A DNA stretch of 64,000 bases. It comes from Streptomyces rishiriensis (GTDB lineage Bacteria; Actinomycetota; Actinomycetes; Streptomycetales; Streptomycetaceae). Location of the stretch: assembly GCF_030815485.1 (NCBI RefSeq), contig NZ_JAUSWV010000002.1, positions 3,596,001 through 3,660,000 of the forward strand, read 5' to 3'. Every line of letters begins with the position of its first letter. The first letter of the stretch is position 1. The notes under the pieces are model-generated. The model made no database searches, was not told where the DNA came from, and saw nothing but the letters and a program-made list of their open reading frames with translations. Below, piece by piece: positions 17,174 to 24,994 of the stretch. A program made the position numbers and the translations under genes.

Positions 17174-18231
17174 GAACTCGCTACCTCTCGCAGTCGCTGG
17201 GCCGCGAACTCCGGCGGCACGTCGTTGATGAAGACGTTCATGCCTGATTCGGAGCCCGCGAGAAACTTCAGCTTGCCGGAAGTGCGGCGAATGGTGAAAA
17301 GCTCGAGATGCAGCGCGAAGTCGTCCCGGTTGACGCCCTCGAACTCCTCCAGTGCGCCGAACGGCGCCTGGTGCCAGGCGGAGATGTACGGCGTGGGCGG
17401 TTCACCTTCGCCGAAGATCCGGTCGAAGCGCCTCAAGAGTTCCAGATAGACCTGGGGGAACTCTGTGCGGGCCTCCTCGTCGAGGGCGAGCAGGTCAGGC
17501 ACCCGGTGCTTGGGGTAGAGGTGCACCTCGTAGGGCCAGTGCGCCGCGTACGGCACGAACGCGACCCAGTGTTCACTCTCCAGGACGACCCGCTCGTCGG
17601 CGAGTTCACGCGCCAGGACGGCGTCGAAGAGGTTCTCCCCGCCGGTCGCCTCCTTGTGCGCCGCGACCGAACGCAGCATCAGGGCGGTGCGCGGGGTGGT
17701 GAACGGGTAGGCGTAGATCTGCCCGTGCGGGTGACCCAGAGTCACACCGATCTCGGCGCCACGGTTCTCGAAGCAGAACACCTGTTCCACGGAGGGCAGA
17801 TGAGACAGCTCGGACGTCCGGTCCGTCCACGCGTCGAGGACCAGACGCGCCTGCTCCTCGGTGAGGTCGGCGAAGGACGCGTTGTGGTCGGAGGTGAAGC
17901 AGACCACCTCGCAGCGCCCGGAGTCGCCGGCCAGCGAGGGGAAACGGTTCTCGAAGACGACGACGTCGTACGACGAGTCCGGGATCTCGCTGAGCCGGTC
18001 GCCCTGGGAGGGGCAGAGCGGGCACTCGTCGGCCGGCGGGTGGTAGATGCGCCCCTGCCGGTGCGAGGCCACGGCGATGGAATCGCCGAGCAGGGGATCC
18101 CTCCGTACCTCCGAAGTGGTGACCGTGGGATCCAGCGGACGCCTGTCCACCGCGTCGCGCACCGAGTCGTCCCGCTGGTCGTAGTAGATCAGCTCACGAC
18201 CGTCGGCCAAGCGGGTCGAGGTCTTCTTCAC
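17170..18231 (-). CDS. galT: Galactose-1-phosphate uridylyltransferase
   Basis: GalT exchanges UMP between UDP-glucose and galactose-1-phosphate. The 353-residue protein has the zinc motif CPLCPS, FENRFPSLAGDSGRCEVVCF, and the active-site GHPHGQIYAYPF, whose second His carries the UMP. The C-terminal HLELFTIRRTSGKLKFLAGS region matches the second domain. GTG at 18231 is the first gene of galTEK, with a ribosome-binding site in the A/C-rich intergenic region shared with the symporter. Confidence 0.95.
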   Translation of the reverse strand: MKKTSTRLADGRELIYYDQRDDSVRDAVDRRPLDPTVTTSEVRRDPLLGDSIAVASHRQGRIYHPPADECPLCPSQGDRLSEIPDSSYDVVVFENRFPSLAGDSGRCEVVCFTSDHNASFADLTEEQARLVLDAWTDRTSELSHLPSVEQVFCFENRGAEIGVTLGHPHGQIYAYPFTTPRTALMLRSVAAHKEATGGENLFDAVLARELADERVVLESEHWVAFVPYAAHWPYEVHLYPKHRVPDLLALDEEARTEFPQVYLELLRRFDRIFGEGEPPTPYISAWHQAPFGALEEFEGVNRDDFALHLELFTIRRTSGKLKFLAGSESGMNVFINDVPPEFAAQRLREVASS

Positions 18232-18380
18232 CGCGACTCTCCATCCGTACCTCTGGGTCCGCAGACCTAGATCCGTACACCTAGCGAAGCTTCAAACAGA
18301 ACCAAACACATAAAACCATAAACCCCCACGCCAGTCACCCTCACAACCAAACAAAGAACACCAAAAGAAGTGAGCAGGGT
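18232..18380. promoter_or_regulatory. Divergent gal operon / symporter promoter region
   Basis: About 150 bp separate galT from the symporter gene. Much of it (about 18285-18370) is strikingly A- and C-rich on the top strand, with repeated AACCAAAC units (GTTTGGTT on the bottom strand). It is far lower in GC than its surroundings. It should hold the galactose-inducible, glucose-repressed gal promoter and the symporter promoter. I cannot place exact -10/-35 boxes. Confidence 0.6.
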
Positions 18381-20081
18381 ATGCGAACCCCCACAGACCC
18401 GCCCCACACGGCAGTACAGCTGGCGGCAGAGCTGCGGCTGCCGACGAACTGGCTCGACTACACGATCCTCGGCATCTACTTCGTCGTGGTCCTGGGCATC
18501 GGCTTCGCCGCTCGCAGATCGGTGAAGACCAGCCTCGACTTCTTCCTCTCCGGACGCTCCCTGCCCGCCTGGATCACGGGCCTCGCGTTCGTATCGGCCA
18601 ACCTGGCCGCCACCGAGATCCTGGGCATGGCCGCGAACAGCGCGCAGTACGGCGCGTACACCGTCCACTGGTACTGGATCGGCGCCATCCCGGCGATGGT
18701 CTTCCTGGGCCTGGTGATGATGCCGTTCTACTACGGCAGCAAGGTCCGCTCCGTGCCCGAGTTCCTGCTGCTGCGCTTCGACCGGGGCGCCCACCTGCTC
18801 AGCTCGGCCCTGTTCGCCTTCGCGGCGATCCTGATCTCCGGCGTGAACCTGTACGCCCTCGCGATCGTCGTCGAGGCGCTGCTGGGCTGGCCGCAGTGGG
18901 TGGCGATCGTGGTCGCCGGCGCCTTCGTACTGGCCTACATCACGCTCGGCGGCCTCTCCTCGGCGATCTACAACGAGGTCCTCCAGTTCTTCGTGATCCT
19001 GGCGGCGCTCATCCCGCTGTCGGTGCTCGGCCTGAAGAAGGTGGGCGGCTGGGACGGCCTGACCGACTCCCTGACCGCGTCCCACGGCGACGACTTCGTC
19101 ACCGCCTGGGGCGGCACGGGCATCGGCAGCGACAACCCGCTCGGCGCGAACTGGCTGACCATCGTGCTGGGCCTCGGCTTCGTCCTCTCCTTCGGCTACT
19201 GGACGACGAACTTCGCCGAGGTCCAGCGCGCCCTGTCGGCGAAGAACCTGTCGGCGGCCCAGCGCACCCCGCTCATCGCCGCGTTCCCGAAGATCTTCAT
19301 CGTCTTCCTGGTCATGATCCCGGGCCTGGTGGCGGCGGTGCTGGTGCCGAAGATCGGCACGGCCGACTCCGACCTCCAGTACAACGACGCGATCCCGTAC
19401 CTCATGCAGGAGCTGCTGCCCAACGGCGTGCTGGGCATCGCGGTGACGGGTCTGCTGGCGGCGTTCATGGCGGGCATGGCGGCGAACGTCTCGTCGTTCA
19501 ACACGGTGTTCACGACCGACATCTGGGCGAAGTACGTGGTGCGGGGCCGGGAGGACGCCTACTACGTCCGCTTCGGCCGTCTCATCACCGCCATCGGGGT
19601 GGCCGCCTCGGTGGGCACGGCGTTCCTCGCCTCGTCCTTCTCGAACATCATGAGCTACCTCCAGACGCTGTTCTCCTTCTTCAACGTCCCGATGTTCGTC
19701 GTCTTCATCGTCGGCATGTTCTGGAAGCGGGCGTCGAAGAAGTCGGGCTTCTGGGGCCTGCTGGCGGGCACCACGGCGGCGATGGTCAACTACTTCGTCC
19801 TGTACAAGCAGGACGTCATCGGCATCCCCACCGACCAGGGCGCGAACTTCGTCTCCGCGATCGCGGGCTTCGTCGCGGGCGCGGTGGTCATGGTGGCGGT
19901 GTCCCTCTTCACGGCGCCCAAGCCGGCCGAGGAGCTCCAGGGGCTGGTGTACGGCACCGTCTCCCCCGGCATGACCGAGCCGCCGGCGGCGGGCGACGAC
20001 GCGTGGTACCGGCGCCCGGCTCTGCTGGGCTGGAGCGCGATCATCCTGGCCGCCGCCTGCTACATCCCGTTCTCGTTCTGA
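18381..20081 (+). CDS. Sodium:solute symporter, probably galactose
   Basis: The 566-residue SSS-family carrier has about 14 hydrophobic helices. Family sequence includes LDYTILGIYFVVVLGIGFAA, FFLSGRSLPAWITGLAFVSA, the sodium-site helix NLAATEILGMAANSAQYGA, and GYWTTNFAEVQRALSAKN. Its resemblance to vSGLT-type sugar symporters and its position divergent to galTEK point to sodium-driven galactose uptake; that is inference. ATG at 18381 is used. The next gene, a small membrane protein, starts 36 nt downstream in the same direction. Confidence 0.9.
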   Translation: MRTPTDPPHTAVQLAAELRLPTNWLDYTILGIYFVVVLGIGFAARRSVKTSLDFFLSGRSLPAWITGLAFVSANLAATEILGMAANSAQYGAYTVHWYWIGAIPAMVFLGLVMMPFYYGSKVRSVPEFLLLRFDRGAHLLSSALFAFAAILISGVNLYALAIVVEALLGWPQWVAIVVAGAFVLAYITLGGLSSAIYNEVLQFFVILAALIPLSVLGLKKVGGWDGLTDSLTASHGDDFVTAWGGTGIGSDNPLGANWLTIVLGLGFVLSFGYWTTNFAEVQRALSAKNLSAAQRTPLIAAFPKIFIVFLVMIPGLVAAVLVPKIGTADSDLQYNDAIPYLMQELLPNGVLGIAVTGLLAAFMAGMAANVSSFNTVFTTDIWAKYVVRGREDAYYVRFGRLITAIGVAASVGTAFLASSFSNIMSYLQTLFSFFNVPMFVVFIVGMFWKRASKKSGFWGLLAGTTAAMVNYFVLYKQDVIGIPTDQGANFVSAIAGFVAGAVVMVAVSLFTAPKPAEELQGLVYGTVSPGMTEPPAAGDDAWYRRPALLGWSAIILAAACYIPFSF

Positions 20082-20117
20082 GCCCGGTCGCGAATACCGC
20101 GGGAGACTGGAGAGACC

Positions 20118-20516
20118 ATGTCCGACCAATTCGAACCCTCCAAGCCCTCCGAACCCTCCGAACACCCCGAGGCGGCCGAGCGGCTGCGGCGGGCGGGGTA
20201 CTCCGAGGCCGACGTCCAGCGTGAGGTCACGGAACTCGAGGAGAAGTCCGCGACCGCCGCCCGCATCTTCGACCTGCGCCGCATCATCGGCGGCCTGTTC
20301 GTCGTCTACGGCGTGATCGTCACGATCGCCGGCATCACGGACGGCGACGCGGAGATCGACAAGGCCCAGGGGATCAACATCAACCTGTGGACCGGCCTGG
20401 CCATGCTGGCCCTCGGCATCTTCTTCCTGGTGTGGCTGAAGCTGAGGCCCGTGGCGCCGGTCACCGCGACGCTGCCGCCGGAGGCGGTGGAGGGGAAGCC
20501 GCCACGGGGCGAGTAG
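20118..20516 (+). CDS. Small two-helix membrane protein, unknown function
   Basis: I do not recognise this 132-residue protein. It has an acidic, Pro/Ser-rich N-terminus, a predicted cytoplasmic helix (RLRRAGYSEADVQREVTELE), two membrane helices (IIGGLFVVYGVIVTIAGITDG and LWTGLAMLALGIFFLVWLKL), and a short Pro-rich tail. ATG at 20118 follows GGAGACTGGAGAGACC. It sits 36 nt behind the symporter and ends before a strong terminator, so it is probably an accessory to, or passenger of, that transcript. Confidence 0.8.
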   Translation: MSDQFEPSKPSEPSEHPEAAERLRRAGYSEADVQREVTELEEKSATAARIFDLRRIIGGLFVVYGVIVTIAGITDGDAEIDKAQGININLWTGLAMLALGIFFLVWLKLRPVAPVTATLPPEAVEGKPPRGE

Positions 20517-20540
20517 CGGCTGGGGCCGTGCGGGTGAGCA

Positions 20541-20574
20541 GGCTCCGGGACCCGAGGCCTCGGGTCCCGGAGCC
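20541..20574. terminator. Perfect 34-bp palindromic bidirectional terminator
   Basis: GGCTCCGGGACCCGAGG is followed immediately by its exact reverse complement. It lies between the stops of two convergent genes (20516 and 20586). Confidence 0.85.
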
Positions 20575-20585
20575 GCTCGGTCCGT

Positions 20586-20858
20586 CTACTCGTGGTCGGC
20601 GACGTTCGCGTTGATGGCGTCGTCCCCGTTGTTGCAGATCTGCTGCGTCGCGTCCTGGTTCGACGAGAGGCCGCCGAGCAGCGGGAGGTTCAGGTTCGGG
20701 ATGTTGATGAGACCGAACGAGATGTTCTCCACGTGGTTGGAGCACTCCCTGGAGTCCCCGTCCGCGCCGTGGACGGCGGCGGAGGCGAACCCGGCGCCGG
20801 CCATGCCGAGGCTCCCGATCATGGCGGCCACGAGAGCGGTGTTGCGGAGCTTGCGCAT
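20586..20858 (-). CDS. Small secreted protein, two cysteines
   Basis: The 90-residue precursor begins MRKLRNTALVAAMIGSLGMA and has a Sec signal peptide cleaved near GFASA. The mature part of about 65 residues has only two cysteines, CSNHVENISFGLINIPNLN and QQICNNGDDAINANVADHE, probably disulfide-linked, with a central hydrophobic stretch LINIPNLNLPLLGGL. It resembles the small secreted proteins found with chaplins and rodlins in Streptomyces but fits neither consensus. ATG at 20858 follows AAAAGGG. The upstream frame to 20921 has no supporting features. Confidence 0.8.
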   Translation of the reverse strand: MRKLRNTALVAAMIGSLGMAGAGFASAAVHGADGDSRECSNHVENISFGLINIPNLNLPLLGGLSSNQDATQQICNNGDDAINANVADHE

Positions 20859-20944
20859 TGCATACCCTTTTCCGTCTGGATGGCGTGCCTCGCGACAGAG
20901 CGAGACGTTACGGTTACGCACCGTATGTCGTGATTATCCACTTT

Positions 20945-21300
20945 GCATCACGGACTGAGCCTTATGCCGCCGCCGGCTCGCACACGCGAGCTTGCCCCGG
21001 CGCCCCGTCCGGGACAGCGGCTGCCGTGCCGGAGATCCGAACAGGCCCGGACGAGGGCCAGGCCGCGCCCGCTCTCCGCGTCGGCCAGGTCCCCCAGCCG
21101 TCCCGGCGGCTCGGGCGGCCCGGGGCCGCGTCCCAGGCGCCGACCTGGAGGACGACGCCCCGGAAACGGAGGCACGGACAGGTGGGCCCCCTTGATGTGC
21201 GGTACGGCGTCGGAGACCAGCTCCGAGGCGAGCAGCTCCGCGGTGTCCACGAGGTGGAGAGGCCGGAGGCTCGATGATGAATCCGGGCGGTCCGGTACCC
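20945..21300 (-). pseudogene. Frameshifted remnant of an RsbW-like HATPase gene
   Basis: Three minus-strand frames must be joined to read one family. The pieces are LVDTAELLASELVSDAVPHI (21256 downward), then FRGVVLQVGAWDAAPGRPSR in a second frame, then LADAESGRGLALVRACSDL back in the first, and finally SRTGRRGKLAC in another. Together they match the anti-sigma/ATP-binding (HATPase_c_2) pattern DTAELL-SELV-NAV-H ... V-WD ... GRGL-LV--L-D. No single frame is intact and no good start is visible, so I call it a decayed gene. Boundaries are approximate. Confidence 0.65.
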
Positions 21301-21427
21301 AATTCGACACCGGTCTACGGGGAAGGCGCGACCGGCACCGCGTTCATCCACGCCGAAGCCCAACTCACCACGCTTCGAACGCTGTCCGTGAGGTCTGACC
21401 GTCTCCCCGGCATGAAGGCGGCCCGAA

Positions 21428-21751
21428 TCACTGCCAGAAGATCTCCTCCGCGACGACCTGAGGATCCTGGACACGGGGAATGAACGTGTACCGCAGCCAG
21501 CCGTGCCCGTGGTCGAAGAAGAAGACGCGAGGGCCTTTGGGATCGCTGGACCGTACCGGCCGGACCTTCATGCCGTCCGGAACGTCCACGTCGGCGTCGA
21601 CGCCGCGGAAGTAGGGGTCCTTGGCCGTGACCAGTTCGGCGCGCACGGAGTCGACCATTTTCCGCACGTGCTCGGGCAACCCGTCACGGGCGGCCTGCGC
21701 CTTGAGCGTCCAGTCCATCTGCCAGGGCGGGCCCATGAACTCGTCGGTCAC
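21428..21751 (-). CDS. Small cytoplasmic protein, candidate toxin of a two-gene module
   Basis: The 107-residue protein has the pattern WTLKAQAARDGLPEHVRKMV (helices) followed by a beta-rich half (GMKVRPVRSSDPKGPRVFFF, then WLRYTFIPRVQDPQVVAEEI). Short helices followed by beta strands, with a strand that reports contact residues, resemble RelE/ParE-like toxins, but I see no confident match. Its GTG start overlaps the stop of the preceding gene by four bases (GTGA at 21751-21748), so the pair is translationally coupled in antitoxin-toxin order. Function is inferred from arrangement only. Confidence 0.7.
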   Translation of the reverse strand: MTDEFMGPPWQMDWTLKAQAARDGLPEHVRKMVDSVRAELVTAKDPYFRGVDADVDVPDGMKVRPVRSSDPKGPRVFFFDHGHGWLRYTFIPRVQDPQVVAEEIFWQ

Positions 21752-22095
21752 TGGCCGGGCTCCAGTCGTTGGACCCGGTGGCGGATGTGGGACACCTCTT
21801 CGAGGCACGCCTTGGCCTCGGCAAGCTCGGTGGATTCGGCCGCGCGGCGTTCGAGGCCGCTCACGTGGGCGTCGAGTTTCGGATCACGGGCGATCGCGTA
21901 CTCACCCCACCAGCGGGCCATGAACGCAGGCACGGTACTTATGTCGTACGCATCGGCGACAGCCCACTTCCAGTGCTCGTCGAAATCGGGAAGCAGCTGG
22001 GGGGTGTTCTGCATGATGGCCTCGCGCAGCGCCTTCGGGGTCCGCTCGGGCATGGGCGGGACGACCGGTGCGGGTTCTGCGGCATGGGCGGTCAT
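21748..22095 (-). CDS. DUF6247-like protein, candidate antitoxin
   Basis: The 115-residue protein contains PPMPERTPKALREAIMQNTP, then DEHWKWAVADAYDISTVPAF and WWGEYAIARDPKLDAHV, then a helical tail EAKACLEEVSHIRHRVQRLE. I recall this arrangement from the DUF6247 family of actinobacteria, often encoded next to small toxin-like proteins; its role is unproven. ATG at 22095 is preceded by AAAGGAG at ten bases. It overlaps the downstream gene by four bases. Confidence 0.7.
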   Translation of the reverse strand: MTAHAAEPAPVVPPMPERTPKALREAIMQNTPQLLPDFDEHWKWAVADAYDISTVPAFMARWWGEYAIARDPKLDAHVSGLERRAAESTELAEAKACLEEVSHIRHRVQRLEPGQ

Positions 22096-22211
22096 GACCG
22101 ATGTACTCCTTTGTGCTCCTTTGGCGCGCCGTACCTACGACGATAGCCCGCGACAGTGAAGGAAACGCCGGCAATCCCGCCGGCCTGCCCCAAGGATCAC
22201 GCGGCGGACGG

Positions 22212-22440
22212 TCACCCGGCTCCGACGAGGATTCCCACGTCCCGTGCCACCCAGCAGTAGACCCCCTCGTTCCGGTCTCGGGCACCGGCGGCGAGAGCAG
22301 CCAGATCACCCACGATCGCTTCGGCAGTCTCCGTGTCGATGACCTCGCCGCCCCCGCGCGCTGCTCGACCCATGACACCGCGACGTCACGCAGCCGGGAG
22401 CGCTCGGCGTCGGCGAGTGCAGCGGACAGGCGAGGCGAGA
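22212..22440 (-). pseudogene. Small gene broken by a frameshift in a G-run
   Basis: On the minus strand one frame reads PRLSAALADAERSRLRDVAV then SWVEQRAG. A second frame continues the same style with GGEVIDTETAEAIVGDLAAL, AAGARDRNEGVYCWVARDVG and a stop at 22212. The switch falls at GCGGGGGCGG near 22353, a typical slip site. Neither half is a complete gene, and no convincing start precedes the first part. It may be a relic of another small helical protein like its neighbour. Confidence 0.5.
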
Positions 22441-22501
22441 TCGCGTGATGACGCAGCCGTCATCACTCACCGCCTCCCCCGCACCAGTGACCCCTCACCC
22501 C

Positions 22502-22553
22502 GCGAGAGCGACACCCCGGGCACGGCCCTCGGCGCCGTGCCCGTCGCTCTCGC
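22502..22553 (-). terminator. Long bulged hairpin after the DHFR-like gene
   Basis: GCGAGAGCGAC and GGGCACGG pair with CCGTGCCC and GTCGCTCTCGC, with a 5-nt bulge on one side. It starts 37 nt beyond the stop at 22590 of the minus-strand DHFR-like gene. Confidence 0.75.
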
Positions 22554-22589
22554 TCGCCTCCTGGCAGGGATACGCGCCGGACCCACCCC

Positions 22590-23162
22590 TCAGCGGACGA
22601 CGTCGAAGACGTTCTTCTGAAGGCCGTTGGCGTACGCCTCGTGCTCGACGAGCTTCAGCTTCTGCGTGTCCTTGTCCGTGGCGCTGAAGAGCCGCTTGCC
22701 CGCGCCGAGCAGGAGCGGGAAGACGAGCAGGTGGTAGCGGTCGATCAGGCCGGCGTCCGAGAGGGCCTGGTTCAGGGAGGCGCTGCCGTGGACGATGATC
22801 GGGCCGCCCTCGGTCTCCTTCAGCGCGGCGACGTCGTCGAGCGAGCGCAGGATCGTCGTCTCGCCCCAGTTCGGCACCAGGGCGTCCTCGGTGAGGGTGG
22901 TGGAGACGACGTACTTCGGCATCACCTTGTAGTCGGCGAAGTCCGCCATGTCGGGCCACACGGGGCTGAACGCCTCGTAGCTGGTCCGGCCCAGCAGCAT
23001 CGCGGTGGCTTCGGTCTGCTCCCGGCCCTTGATCTCGAAGGCCTCGGGCAGGAACTCGATGTCCTTGAAGGTCCATCCGGCGTTCCGGTAGCCGGGCTCG
23101 CCGCCCGGGGCCTCCACGACGCCGTCGAGCGAGATGAAGGCGGTGCTGATCAGGGTGCGCAT
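22590..23162 (-). CDS. Dihydrofolate reductase / RibD C-terminal fold protein
   Basis: The 190-residue protein has the RibD_C/DHFR-like pattern: RTLISTAFISLDGVVEAPGG at the N-terminus, MLLGRTSYEAFSPVW (nucleotide-binding GRxTYE-type motif), KYVVSTTLTEDALVPNWGET, PIIVHGSASLNQALSDAGLI, and DRYHLLVFPLLLGAGKRLF. Such stand-alone proteins are NADPH-dependent reductases of unknown substrate, common in Streptomyces. ATG at 23162 follows GAGGAAC. It is monocistronic, with a terminator downstream. Confidence 0.9.
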   Translation of the reverse strand: MRTLISTAFISLDGVVEAPGGEPGYRNAGWTFKDIEFLPEAFEIKGREQTEATAMLLGRTSYEAFSPVWPDMADFADYKVMPKYVVSTTLTEDALVPNWGETTILRSLDDVAALKETEGGPIIVHGSASLNQALSDAGLIDRYHLLVFPLLLGAGKRLFSATDKDTQKLKLVEHEAYANGLQKNVFDVVR

Positions 23163-23241
23163 CTGAGGTTCCTCGGGGTGTCGGGGCCGGTTCAGTCATG
23201 AGCTTCGACCAGGAGATGCGGCGAAACTCATCGCCGTTGCG

Positions 23242-23697
23242 TCAGTGCTCTGCGCCATGGCCGGCGATGTCGCCGCTGCGGGCCGCCGCCACCAGGGCGA
23301 TCGTCAGGGTCGCCGACCAGGTGAGGAAGTGGATCGACGGCGGGTAGCTCGCGAGGGTGTAGCCGTCTCCGGTCAGGGCGACGACGGAGAGTGCCGCGAC
23401 CGGCAGCCCCGCGGTGAGTGCCGCCAGCAGGCCGCGCAGCGGGGCGCGGGTGATCAGTCGGCCGGGTGCGAGCGCCAGGGCGAGGCCGGTGGCCGTGCCC
23501 AGGGTGACGCCCACGGCCATGCTGCCCAGCACGGCGACCGCGCCCGCGCACGTCAGCGTCCACGCGCTCCCGTCGTGGCCGCCGATCAGGCAGACGAACG
23601 CCGCCACCAGGCACAGGGTGCCGACGATCCCCGCGGGCCAGGCGCCGATCAGCGCGCCGAGGCGTGCTCCCCGCCGGACCGTCGCTCGCAGCCTCAT
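23242..23697 (-). CDS. Four-helix membrane protein, unknown function
   Basis: This is a 151-residue polytopic protein. Hydrophobic helices are visible in GALIGAWPAGIVGTLCLVAA, LTCAGAVAVLGSMAVGVTLG, GLLAALTAGLPVAALSVVAL and FLTWSATLTIALVAAA. No motif is recognised. Its ATG at 23697 lies four bases after the stop of the lipoprotein gene at 23702, so it belongs to the minus-strand cluster that follows the RHS toxin gene. Confidence 0.75.
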   Translation of the reverse strand: MRLRATVRRGARLGALIGAWPAGIVGTLCLVAAFVCLIGGHDGSAWTLTCAGAVAVLGSMAVGVTLGTATGLALALAPGRLITRAPLRGLLAALTAGLPVAALSVVALTGDGYTLASYPPSIHFLTWSATLTIALVAAARSGDIAGHGAEH

Positions 23698-23701
23698 GCG
23701 G

Positions 23702-24352
23702 TCAGCCTCGCAGTTTCACCAACTGCGCGTCCAGGACCGTGGCCGGGATCGACGGGGCGCCGCTGAGATAGGCGATCGCGTTGCCCGAGCGGAGGATCAC
23801 GGCCTTGGTCGGGGTCGCCTTGCCAGAGCGTGTCACCGTCGCGCCCACGCCCATCGCCTGGTCCACGCCCTCGGGGGCGAGTTCCGGGGCGACCTTGGCG
23901 ACCTGGTGCTCCTTGCCGTCGACGGTGGCCGTGAAGCCGGCCGCGCACGCGTCGACGGCGGTGGCGATCGCGTCCATCGCCTGCTGGGCCCGGTCGGAGG
24001 CGTACTCGGCGAGGACGACGGTGACCTCGGCGCCCTCGCCGGACGCCTCGCGTACGACCGTGGTGACCGGCTTGCCGACGGCCGCGCCGGACAGGGCGTA
24101 GGCGAGCGGGGCGCAGGCGTCCTGCGTGACCCGCACCTTGCGGCGGCCGTCCGGCGTGGACACGGTGAAGCCGTTCGTGTCACGCGAGACCAGCGCCGCG
24201 CTGCCGAGGCCGCCGGCCCTCGCCGTGGCACCGGCCCGGGCGGTGGGCTTCAGCAGATTGTCCTCGCCGCCGGCGCCGCCGCTCGCGACGTCACAGCCGG
24301 TCAGCAGGGCGCACAGCACGACGGCAGCGGTTGCCGAACGCCGTCGCGTCAT
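23702..24352 (-). CDS. Secreted lipoprotein, unknown function
   Basis: The 216-residue precursor begins MTRRRSATAAVVLCALLTGC. The lipobox LLTGC places the lipidated Cys at residue 20. The mature domain contains FTVSTPDGRRKVRVTQDACA and an internal Cys pair (DACAPLAYAL and VDACAAGFTA), which suggests an extracellular folded domain with a disulfide. I do not recognise the fold. ATG at 24352 is chosen because GAAGGAG lies upstream; the frame extends to 24418, but that would bury the signal sequence. It sits between the candidate immunity gene and a membrane protein gene. Confidence 0.82.
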   Translation of the reverse strand: MTRRRSATAAVVLCALLTGCDVASGGAGGEDNLLKPTARAGATARAGGLGSAALVSRDTNGFTVSTPDGRRKVRVTQDACAPLAYALSGAAVGKPVTTVVREASGEGAEVTVVLAEYASDRAQQAMDAIATAVDACAAGFTATVDGKEHQVAKVAPELAPEGVDQAMGVGATVTRSGKATPTKAVILRSGNAIAYLSGAPSIPATVLDAQLVKLRG

Positions 24353-24378
24353 CCGAGTCTCCTTCGCTTCAGCCGTCT

Positions 24379-24921
24379 TCATCGCGGGCGTACGAGTCTT
24401 TGGTATTCCAGCGCCCACGCACCGGACCGCTTGCGGATCTCTCTGACGGCGCTCTCCTCGACAGGGCCGTCACCCGAGAGAATGCGTGCCGCCTCTTCCT
24501 GGCAGGTCTGCTCGAACTCGACGGCCTGCCGGGCCGGAGAAACGTTCTCCGCCAGACATTGCGCCGCACGCAGAGCGATTTCGGAGAAATCCGTCCCGGT
24601 CGCCGTGCTCTGCGCCGCGGGCAGCGCCCGGAAAAGGTTCCTGACCAGCCGCGAGTAATCGGCTACGAATTCACGTGGCAGCAACGCGGGCGGAAACTCA
24701 CCCGAGAGTTTCTCGTTCGCCGATGCCGCGTCCGCCAGCACGCTCTCCCGCAGTTCATATCCGCGAAATACCCGCCAGATGGCGCTGACTCCCGCGTCGA
24801 CCCGGTAGTAGAGCTGCTGGAGGCGTTCCTCGTCGGAAGCGACGACGAACACGGCCCCACCCACGCGAGCAGCCGTGGAACAGCCGAACAGCACCGCTTT
24901 CTCACCATTCAGGGACGGCAT
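24379..24921 (-). CDS. Candidate immunity protein for the RHS deaminase toxin
   Basis: The 180-residue, probably cytoplasmic protein has no signal peptide and no family I recognise. It opens MPSLNGEKAVLFGCSTAARV and continues as mixed then mostly helical sequence (ERLQQLYYRVDAGVSAIWRV, REFVADYSRLVRNLFRALPA). It lies 73 nt behind the C-terminus of the polymorphic toxin, in the same direction. Its own strong ribosome-binding site, GGAGGTGAG, lies 8 nt before ATG 24921. That is the position where immunity genes of polymorphic toxins sit. The assignment is by context, not homology. Confidence 0.72.
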   Translation of the reverse strand: MPSLNGEKAVLFGCSTAARVGGAVFVVASDEERLQQLYYRVDAGVSAIWRVFRGYELRESVLADAASANEKLSGEFPPALLPREFVADYSRLVRNLFRALPAAQSTATGTDFSEIALRAAQCLAENVSPARQAVEFEQTCQEEAARILSGDGPVEESAVREIRKRSGAWALEYQRLVRPR

Positions 24922-24994
24922 GGGAACAACTCACCTCCAGGACGATGGGGTTGTGCTCGAAGGAGACGCTCCGAGCACAACCCGCATCCTAGCT

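Noticed and set aside
20586..20858. Chaplin or rodlin
   Set aside because: It is a small secreted protein with two cysteines, but it lacks the chaplin GN-V-VPV-C-N core and the rodlin pattern.
20945..24921. Integrated prophage or IS element
   Set aside because: No integrase, transposase, phage structural gene or flanking direct repeat could be seen; decay and accessory genes alone do not prove insertion.
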